Assembly: GCA_026075535.2 (NCBI GenBank)
Contig: AP026543.1
Location: 4,464,001-4,528,000, forward strand
Length of the DNA: 64,000 bases
Direction of reading: 5' to 3'
Source of the DNA: Tricholoma matsutake
Lineage: Eukaryota > Basidiomycota > Agaricomycetes > Agaricales > Tricholomataceae
The notes under the pieces: generated by a model
The model's database searches: none
Seen by the model: the letters and a program-made list of their open reading frames with translations, nothing else
What the model was told of the DNA's origin: nothing
Program-made: the position numbers and the translations under genes
In this document: one piece after another, positions 55,799 through 64,000 of the stretch
Numbering within the stretch: position 1 is the stretch's first letter
Layout of the letters: every line of letters starts with the position of its first letter

Positions 55799-58335
55799 TC
55801 ACTTGATTTTTGCGAGGACCATACAAGTTCTCGAAGGAATGTAGACCTGCTTACCGGAAAATCATTTGTGCTTTTATTAGTTGTGCAAAAAGCAAGAGGA
55901 CCCACCTGCAACCAGTTTTTCCTCCCATTCCACTCCATTGGCGTGGTGAAATACTTCCCGGCTGTGGCTATATTATCGAAACCGGCAAACTTCGCTTCAT
56001 CACTGCTCAAAACGACTTCATACTCTCCAGGTTCTTCAATGCCCACCCTGTAATCTGTGAAGCTGGCGGTAGGGTGAAAGTTAAATATGAACAACAGCCC
56101 AGCACGTTCATACACGATGATTTTGTCGACTTCATGTCTGAGTGATACATAAGCCTGATATGAAATCGCCGTTATTGTGAGGTAGAGCGTAGCCTAAATG
56201 GAGGACCCACCTGAGACGCTTCGAGCCATTTATACTTCGCTGCTGACATATTCATCGCCCGATCGAAGTTGTTCAAGTATTTGTACCGGAGTAGGGGATC
56301 GTCTACTACGTTCCACTGACGACGGGCATAGTGAAACGAATTGTTATTTCCCGCTCGAGGGAAGTCGAGCCACTGTTAGACAGGGAATCAGCGGGGTAGT
56401 AAAGAGTTGAGGAAATACCCACCTCGGGATGGCCGAACTCGTTCCCTTCGAAGTTCAAGTATCCTTCGCCCCCAAGCGAGTGTGTTAATAGACTACAATA
56501 TAGTCAGAGTATATGTCGTCGAGCTGACGCATTCGCCTACCGAATCATCTTGTGCAAAGCAAGTCCACGGGCAATGACCGGTGTCATAGGTGTCAAATCA
56601 GACATATGTGTATCTGGAAAAAGGTTTAAAAATTACACATGGTTCTCCACAAGCCGCTTACACATTTCTTTATCCATTAGCCAGAATGCCAACGTCTTGT
56701 CCCCCACAAGCGCCTGATCATGACTCTCACAGTATGCGATACTCTTTTCACCGTGTCGCCTGTTCGTCAATGTGTGGACAATGTTCCCAAGGTTCCATTG
56801 GTCATCGGATTTGTGCTTGAGCAACTTGATCCACATGTCAGGAATAGCCATGGAAAGTCGGTAGTCGAAGCCAACACCGCCCTTATCCACGGAACAACAA
56901 AGAAGTGGCATGCCAGAAACATCCTCGGCAATCGTAATGACCGAGGGGTACAAACTTCGCAGCACATCGTTAGCCTTCAATTGCAGGTGAGTGAAAGGAA
57001 AGAACGCTTCAGGACATTATTATAGCTTACAAGCATAAGATACACCACTCCTTCTTGGTCGGCGCCGTCCCCAAAATACTCGTGATAGCCACCGGAGAAT
57101 CCTGTGCCAATTCCATGATGCTTGTACATCATACTTGTCACACCGTCGAATCTAAAGCCGTCGAACTGAAATTCCTCCATCCAGAACCGCAAGTTGCTGA
57201 GTAAAAATCTCAACACTTCATGGGCGTTGTAATTGAACAATCTACTGTCCCATAGGTCATGTCGGCCTTTCCCACCCTCATGGAAGTATAAGTGATCTGT
57301 TCCGTCGAACTCGTTGAGTCCATCTAGAACATTTTTGCAGGCGTGCGAATGGACGATATCAAGAAGAACGGTTAATCCCATTCCGTGTGCGGTGTCAATC
57401 AGCTCTTTGAGATCTTCAGGAGTGCCATAACGAGAGCTTGCAGCGAAAAAGCTCGTCACTTGGTAACCGAACGCTGATTCCTTGATCAACATACTATCGA
57501 AACGCACACTAGATGTCACTTACATGCATAATAAGCATGCTCCATGATAGCCATAAGTTGAATAACGTTGTACCCGAGGTCCTTGATTCGTGGCAGGACA
57601 TCACGCGTGAACTCATTGTAGGTGCCTACTCTTCCCTCTGTGGTCGAAATCCCAACGTGAGCTTCGTATATTCGCACGTTGGTTGCTTTGGGGGGTTTCT
57701 GATTCTTGAACTTGTATTTATCTGAGGGAGGAGGATTCCAGAAACGCGCATCGTATACAGGTGATACGTTCAAATCTTGTGTAACGCGTTTGATCCATGC
57801 TGGGAGGCGTTCAATTCGTTGCCCCGATTGAAGAACCATTGAAATCTAGTAGAATACGTTCAAGAGAACAACTCGACTATGAACACCTGAATAACCTTGA
57901 TTTTGGAATCATGAGGGATTGCGCATACACCAGGAGAGATGGGTGAAATTGCGATTTCCCAGACCCCAAAACTGTCCTTCTTCATCGGATGAGACTGTCT
58001 GTTCCACTCGTCTGATTCAATAAGAAAAGCCATGATAGTCAGCTGTGTGTCTGAGCTACGATAAGGAGAAAGGAAATTTTACTGAATTCGCCAATGATGT
58101 TCGCTTCCACCGCGTTGGGAGCCCATTCTCGATACACTACTTCGCCGTTTGGATCAACATTGAGACCAAACTTGAGATATCCCTTGGTAAATTTGTCATA
58201 ACCCCCCTCATGTTGCTCGATAGTATCTTTCCACTTGGTGAAGCGAGCATGTCGATTGAGAATGGCATCCACATTGGGCTCCAGGTAGCCATCTTGGTCG
58301 AGGACCACCTTACGACTGAGAGGAGCCGTGGGCAT
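55799..58335 (-). CDS. GLC3: 1,4-alpha-glucan branching enzyme (GLC3)
   Basis: Makes the 1,6-branches of glycogen. The ATG at 58335 begins [20 protein letters not shown]. Next: [36 protein letters not shown] (carbohydrate-binding module 48), [37 protein letters not shown], and the GH13 nucleophile [17 protein letters not shown]. The acid/base Glu is in [10 protein letters not shown], and the third Asp in [20 protein letters not shown]. The C-terminus has [53 protein letters not shown] and [15 protein letters not shown] is at 55799-55801. Many short introns; the motifs are in the right order and the gene looks complete. Confidence 0.95.
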
Positions 58336-58681
58336 GGAGAACTAGTAGTGAGGGTGATGGTGGAGTGGAAGATAAATTTCTGGCTGAGGAGTCGAAATTG
58401 ATCATCGCTTGGTGTTAAACCTTGTAGCTATGACGTAATGTGTCGCGAATCAGATAACGTCGCGCAGGTTTTTAAACATATACATCGATATCGTTGATAC
58501 CTGCATACAAGCACAACAATTCCTGCTAAGCTAAACTAACGTTAAAAACGCCGCAGGCAAGGTTGAGCCAAGGAATCACGGTGTTGCTGATGCGGAATTC
58601 GTCCGAGGAATCGCGGGCATGAAAGACCGCCTAGAAAGGACGATTGGTGCACCGTACAAAGCATGAAAGGTGAACTCCATC
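58336..58681. other. Intergenic region, no gene
   Basis: About 345 bp between the start of GLC3 and the end of PEX14. It serves as the GLC3 promoter. No RNA gene seen. Confidence 0.45.
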
Positions 58682-59998
58682 TCACCGATTTAGCACAAGC
58701 CCCTTCAAAGCCCTGACCTCCCTCCTGAACTCTTCTTCGGCAGGTCCCAACGTGCTCCCCATCGCAAGGAATCCTGTGCCACCCTGTAATGGACGGAAAG
58801 GCTGATATATTTGTGTACTGATGTATCCAGTGAAATCGGAGAGCGTCTGCAAGGTATGCTGATATGAACTTGTCCGTGGCATTTTCGGAAGCGCGGACGA
58901 TAGCGTGGTAAGGGATTGAAGAAGAGGAGATGGATCAGGGGGAGTACGGGCAATATACATCCAACGCTTGGGTATCGGATCCAAGTTTTCTGCACCTGCA
59001 GAGGGTGTCGGTAGCAAAGGAGTTCCTTCGAAAAGTGGGCAGGTGGAGAGAGTTTCCCATAGCTTTTTCTGCGTCCAGCGCCTGGAGCTCAGCACAAAAC
59101 ATGAGCACAGAAGATGCTGATGCTTACCTCGTATTTTAACCCCTCCTCCGAAACCAACCACGGCACTTGAGCCTCTAAAAACCGGAACAATTCCTCCGTT
59201 GTTGGTTTTGCAGACTCTCCTTCTTTTCCCTTTCCATGATCCTGAATTCCACAACGAATAAGCGAGACTGTGGGGATATCCTGCATTAAGGGATCCTTCT
59301 CCCCGAGTTTCCCTAAAACCTCAGCTACAGAATGACACCCTGCAAAGTTGACTGGTTCCTTGTACGGTTGCGGGCGTGGAAGGACGGCGTGTGATTCAGA
59401 TTGAGACTCTTTCAGGTAAGCAAGAGATGTTGTAAGCCTACGCATGAGTGTGAGATGGTGTGTTTTGATGGAGTGTCGAGCATGGAAGGTTAGGGCGATA
59501 CGAGGTAGAAGAAAACGCTGTAACCCAGCATCAGTCAGAATATTGCAGTTGAATAAAGGAATGACTTCACGCACGTAGTAAATGGCTACAAGAATGGCAG
59601 AACCCCCTACTATCCATGTAAATAGACGTACGAGGCCTAACAGAAGGGTCGGAAGATTTGAAGGTGGCGGCTGAGGGTATGTTCGTGGAGGAACAGCAGG
59701 CCTTTGTAGAGGCTGGCCAGTTCAATTAGCAACGTATGCTTCATACAAAATAGCTCATGGATACCGGCTCTCGTAGAAGACGTTCGATCTCTAGTTCACT
59801 CAGGCCTTTCTCAAAAAGAAATTTCCGCTTGGCGGTCGCATCCTGGTCTATGATTTGAGACGAATTAAGAAATATGCGGGCACGAGCTAACAACTCTGTT
59901 CTTTCGGTCGTTGGCGCAGGTGGCTGGAGTTCAGCAGGCTTTGGTTGCTGGGAAGAAGTATTTGAAGGCGGCGGGGCTGTAAGGGATTCTTCCGCCAT
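58682..59998 (-). CDS. PEX14: Peroxin-14-type peroxisomal membrane protein
   Basis: Docking factor for Pex5 import receptors at the peroxisome. The ATG at 59998 starts a Pro-rich N-terminus. The conserved Pex14 N-domain follows (ARIFLNSSQIIDQDATAKRKFLFEKGLSELEIERLLRE). After a 50-bp intron a Pro-rich linker and a membrane segment (LLLGLVRLFTWIVGGSAILVAIYYV) are seen, then a helical C-terminal region (TLMRRLTTSLAYLKE, SVAEVLGKLGEKDP, TTEELFRFLEAQVPWL). The last exon ends EEEFRREVRALKGLVLNR. Start and splice sites are consistent. The C-terminal half is less conserved. Confidence 0.85.
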
Positions 59999-60937
59999 TT
60001 GATACAGTCTTCAGTCGTAAGACCACGGTTCGAATCAGGTGACTGCTAACAGCAGTGCAAAATCACCGAATTATGCTTCCTAGTCGTGGTCCCGATACGA
60101 AAAGCCTCACGTCTGGCCTTCTCATATCCGACGGACGAACTCGAGAGTTGAAAAGGTCACAACAACACTAGAAGATCTGATCGCTTGGTGCGAAGGTACA
60201 CCGTTTATATGCCGGGAGCCCACATAATGGTTCTGTGCACTTGGCACAAACAACCTGGCGTTGTGGCAATGGCTTCCGTGAGCCTCTGATCGAGCTCTGC
60301 AGCTGACCGGAGACAAAAGAAAAATTGAATCTCGGATGTCATATTCTACGCAATTATGGGGTTGTTGCTTATAGTTCTGTCATCGACATGCACATTGAGG
60401 CTTACCCGAAGTCAGCTACTATATTTGTGCTAAGAATACTCATAAGGACGTCACGGCGGGTGGACAGGAAGAAAGTGAGCTTTTTGGCATCCAACCACGG
60501 GCCACGCTCATTCATGGCAACACAGACACCCTCTGTCTTGCAAAACCTGTTAGTGCTTTATTTTGAGGCCTATCGATCATCATTCATTATATGATGGGCT
60601 GCCAAAATCTTTCCAGCATCACTATCAAGGTTGTAGGTGTTCCACTTCAAACTTGAGAAACGGAAGATGTTCACATTAAGTTATGCCGCATGTATTTGTT
60701 TGAAAAAATCTGCCGTGCAACAATCGTTGCACTAATAAACCGCTATTGTACAAGCAATTAACGTCTCCACGCCGAAAAAAAACCACTGTGCGTGTGCATA
60801 ACGTGTAAAACTCAATATAGATGAACATCACATGCAACATTTTGTGAGCTCATGGCTAATCATAGCTAGCGGATACGAATTCCGAACTGTATAAAAATTT
60901 AACAACAACAGGAAAGCGACAAGTGCCGAAAGGGCAC
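59999..60937. other. Intergenic region with a perfect hairpin
   Basis: No supported gene. A perfect 7-bp-arm hairpin, GTGCAAC-AATC-GTTGCAC, lies at 60715-60732. A T-arm-like TTCGAAT near 60029 does not pair on both sides, so it is not a tRNA. Confidence 0.45.
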
Positions 60938-63198
60938 CTAAAACATATTCGCCAGTTTGCTCGCAGCCTCCCTCGCGTCCAATCTAGGCCGCGCGGGTTG
61001 TATGCGCATCGAGCTCGACATCTGACTCGGCTTGATGTGGCCTAGCGGGTCAACCCTATTTCCTAGCGTCGTCTGCCCATTCATTGTCCACTTGGGCGCG
61101 TCGTTAGGTGAGTCTGCAGCTGGCCGGCTGAGAGGATCACTATGGAGCGGGCTACTCACTCGCGGGTGATATTGAGGACTAGCATTGAAGGACGAAGAAG
61201 ATGAAGAGGTGGGTATTGGTGCAGGATGTGAAGGTTGGGTAGGCTTGATGAACATAGATTTCGTGCCATCAACAAAGCGGCCGCCGAGTGGAGGCCCATT
61301 CACTGGGGATTGTGTACGGGTATTCTGGCCCAGAGCGGAAGAAGGACCCGCACCTGGGCTTTCAGCAAGCATCTCAGGTCTAGGTGATGGTGAAGGTGAA
61401 AAAGTACCAGTGGGGGAAGATAAGGATGAGTGAGTGGATGACGCAGACAATGGCTCATGGCTTCGTGCAGAGGGCTGGGAGAAGCTCAGCGGACCTTGAG
61501 CAGAGTACGACTGAGGTGGCTGTTGGGTTGAAGAACCTGGTTGGGACGTATGTGGAGGGGTTTGCAGGTGCGGAGATTGTGGCTGGAAGCCGTTCGAAAC
61601 AGGAGCAGTCGTCGGACGAGGCAAATGATGAGGATGCTCATTGAAATCCTCCAAGGGTGGAACAATAGTTGGTTTAGGAGCCCCATTGGCAGCCGGTTCA
61701 ACTTTCTTTGCAGCATTACTCACATCGACTCGAAGGGCCTCCAACTCTCGAAGAAGCTGACGTTCATACATGATGGACGAGCGAGCGTGTTCGATCAATG
61801 CAGTTGTTATGTCGTCGTTGGCATAACGGTTATGAGTTTGAAGAGCACGGTGGAGATTCTGGGAGATTCCGTCCGCCCGCTTGGCGAGGACTTGCTCATA
61901 TTTGTTGGCCTGTAACATTTTTGTCAGATTGCTGCATAGTGTCTAACTGGACATCTACTAACCTCTTCCATCTCCTCAAGAGCTTCATCTACGCGATCTG
62001 GCCTGATGTTCGAACTCGCCTTCAGGCGTTCTATATGCCGACGTTTTGATATCGTCGTCTTCACCGCTGCCTGGTATTCCTCAAGAACTCCAGTGCGCAT
62101 TAACAAAGTTTCCTTCGCAGATCTTGCATTCATTCCTTGATAGCCCAAGGAGTCTCCCACCACAACGCATTCACTGATGGCTTGCGCATGTCCAAGGTCA
62201 GCAATGCTATGCCAAACTCGTCCAATCTTGCGGAATGTGTTCCCCAGTGGAGGATGTGCTTCAGTCGTGGCAACATTGATAAGCTTATTGCCCATCTCAA
62301 TATGTACCCCAGCGAGTGCTGTGATGTACATGTTGAACAAAAAAGGAGAGGGGAAAGAATGCATTGACACATACTTTTGCGAGCCACAGCAAGTTTGTCA
62401 ACCGCCTTGGCGGTATCAAAGAACTGAGTCTCCAACTTCGTCAGCTCAAATCGAGCTCGTTGAAGTTCTTCATCCTCATCAGGCACCCCTCGACGAATAA
62501 GACTGAATCCTCCTGTCGCTTTTCGGCGAGGTCGGGGTGTGGGTTGGTATCCAAAGTCATTTTCAATGAACGAGCGAACATCCTCATCGTGGAGCAGAAT
62601 TGGGTCCTCGCATACCCTCGTAATCCATCGTTGCAACATGATTTTGACCAGACGATCATCCTCCTCATCTGTTGGAGCAGAGGACTGTGCTAAGGGCAAC
62701 GCTGGTATCATAGTTTGAGGATTGCTATGAATGATAGACTCATAAAACTGCTGGAACTCGAGGTAAGAGCGCGACACGTTGCGATAGGTTGTACCTGTAA
62801 AATTAGAGAGATTGGTCTAGTGTGCGGTTAGTGTGATATGCGAGGCAAAGGAAGAATACAGCGAAACTCACTTGTGCGTCGAGCTTGACCAGTATATCTC
62901 TCCGATTTCTATCCAAGCCAGTAATTCTCACTCTGAGATACGGCTCTGTCCTCTCAAAAGAAGTGCCATTGGATCCAACAGTATCTCGTGGAGAGATAAG
63001 TCCAGCTTCAGGTTGACCGTAAATCTGGGGCTCTTTTCCATAGAGTCCTGGCGATGGACCCTTGTCAGGGGTTGGAGGAGCAGGGGAAGCTTGCCTAAGG
63101 TTAGGTAAGGGAGAATTGGGAGGATGAGGAGTAGTTGGCCAAGGTGGAATTGGGTCGCTTCCACCAAAGGCTGCAGTTGAGCTCAAAGGATCGAACAT
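60938..63198 (-). CDS. VPS17: Vps17, PX/BAR sorting nexin of the retromer
   Basis: Endosome-to-Golgi recycling. The ATG at 63198 begins MFDPLSSTAAFGGSDPIPPWP, a Pro-rich N-terminus. The PX domain has LRVRITGLDRNRRDILVKLDAQ, TYRNVSRSYLEFQQFYESI and RLVKIMLQRWITRVCEDPIL with FIENDFGYQP. The BAR-like helical region reads FFDTAKAVDKLAVARK, HIEMGNKLINVATTEAHPPLGNTFRKIGRVWHSIADL, EYQAAVKTTISKRRHIERLKAS and AALIEHARSSIMYERQLLRELEALRVDV. A Ser/Pro-rich tail ends at 60938 (KLANMF). The frame is continuous across four or more introns, typical for the fungal protein. Confidence 0.9.
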
Positions 63199-63305
63199 GA
63201 ATTCGGCGTTGGGTGAGTTTTCGGAATGAGTTTGAAGTATTACGTAATACATTGTCCCAAATACTACAGTCAAATCTACCAGTAACCACCGACCTCATGC
63301 TGAAT

Positions 63306-64000
63306 TTAAGGCACAGGACAGTCAGGTATTCTGACACCTTTAAGAGTCTGACTGCACTGCAATGAGCATCAACATCATACTATCGCTCAACAGACAACTT
63401 ACTCTTCGCGAAAGAGTCCCCACCATCCCTGAAGGTTAAACATTAGAAGAGCTTGTAATAATCCAGTGAAAATCGTACCTCGACACCGCTGTATTGAATG
63501 TCCTAGATAGATAAAGTCATCAGCGTGGCAAATATACACTTCTTCACTATACACACCTTCCATTTCTCATCAAAGAACTATAGATGATGATCAGAATCAC
63601 CTATACAGCAGAATTTTCTGAATTACCTCAAAAAAGAAATAAGGGATGCCTCTCGCATTTGCTTGACAAATGAATTTGTCCAAGAACACTTGAAGGTTGG
63701 CTTCCGAAGCGACGGAGACGCCATTGTTGGCATTTCCAGCGTCGGACGATGCCTGTAAACACAAGGGTCAATGAAGCGCTATCGGAATAACTCGACGAAG
63801 TCAGCGCACGGTTGGCCAGCCTGTTTCCGCAATGTACATCTTGGGCTGTTACGCAGAGCTTAAATTATGGCGGTCGTGGAACCAAGAAAAACAACCGAAC
63901 CTTGTTGGGCAAAAGTGACGCTGGCCGAACATTCGTGTCCTCGAAGAAATTTATTACCCAATCAGAGGCACCCTCGGCAGATGTGTTCGCAAACCATGCA
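63306..64000 (-). CDS. GH17 beta-1,3-glucanase-type wall protein, 3' part
   Basis: Cell wall glucan remodelling. The gene runs off the right edge, so only the C-terminal end is seen. Exons on the minus strand read WFANTSAEGASDWVINFFEDTNVRPASLLPNK, then PKMYIAETGWPT (the catalytic Glu of GH17), NGVSVASEANLQVFLDKFICQANARGIPYFFFE, FFDEKWK, QYSGVEGWWGLFRE and, after an intron with a shifted acceptor, QTLKGVRIPDC. TAA is at 63306-63308. Splice phases agree. Fungal relatives (Bgl2/Scw/btgC types) are secreted or wall-bound; the signal peptide is outside the window. Confidence 0.87.

Noticed and set aside
60015..60060. A tRNA-like T-arm (GGTTCGAATC) upstream of PEX14
   Set aside because: The stem bases on either side do not pair and no acceptor or anticodon arm can be found.
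60325..60594. An 89-residue frame between PEX14 and VPS17
   Set aside because: No recognisable motif and no codon pattern; left as intergenic.
1..64000. CRISPR arrays, bacterial operons or phage genes
   Set aside because: The window is intron-rich fungal DNA and shows none of these.

Overview
The window is nuclear DNA of a mushroom-forming basidiomycete (Agaricomycetes, probably Agaricales). Genes carry many 46-60 bp GT-AG introns. Protein families include a SKN1/KRE6-type GH16, Yvc1, NOB1, INCENP/haspin, CHORD-less F-box and C2H2 regulators, and a Plavaka-type DNA transposon. No rRNA, tRNA, CRISPR or prokaryotic operon was seen.

Region 1 (1-20436) is a pile of transposable elements. From the left: the 3' end of an old Gypsy relative (to 4291) is interrupted by an RT-less Copia element (672-4036, 261-bp LTRs, target duplication CTTGT). 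Next comes a decayed Plavaka DNA transposon, bounded by a 13-bp inverted repeat at 4362 and 20436. It carries a transposase pseudogene on the minus strand and a cargo gene on the plus strand. Inside it sits an internally deleted Gypsy (10642-19688, duplication CATAG). Inside that is a nearly intact chromodomain Gypsy (11538-17584, duplication ATGAG, LTRs identical by eye). Transposon reading frames are repeatedly broken at CGA-to-TGA positions.

Region 2 (20437-36262) is host DNA: a small mariner-like MITE, a CASTOR/GATSL-like ACT protein, a disordered protein, a mitochondrial PP2C (Ptc5/PDP type), a ubiquitin hydrolase, a four-finger C2H2 protein, an F-box protein and a SKN1/KRE6-type glucan-synthesis GH16.

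Region 3 (36728-39723) is accessory: an intact nine-exon gene for a possible PD-(D/E)XK-like protein, then two truncated pseudogenes abutting tail to tail (CAF-1 p60 and UGO1).

Region 4 (40290-64000) is dense conserved housekeeping DNA: haspin and INCENP (head to head, both in the chromosomal passenger pathway), GINS PSF2, Yvc1, ARPC3, NOB1, LEU2, glycogen branching enzyme, Pex14, Vps17 and the 3' end of a GH17 glucanase. Gene assignments rest on reading the translations and checking that splice phases keep frame; no database search was possible.
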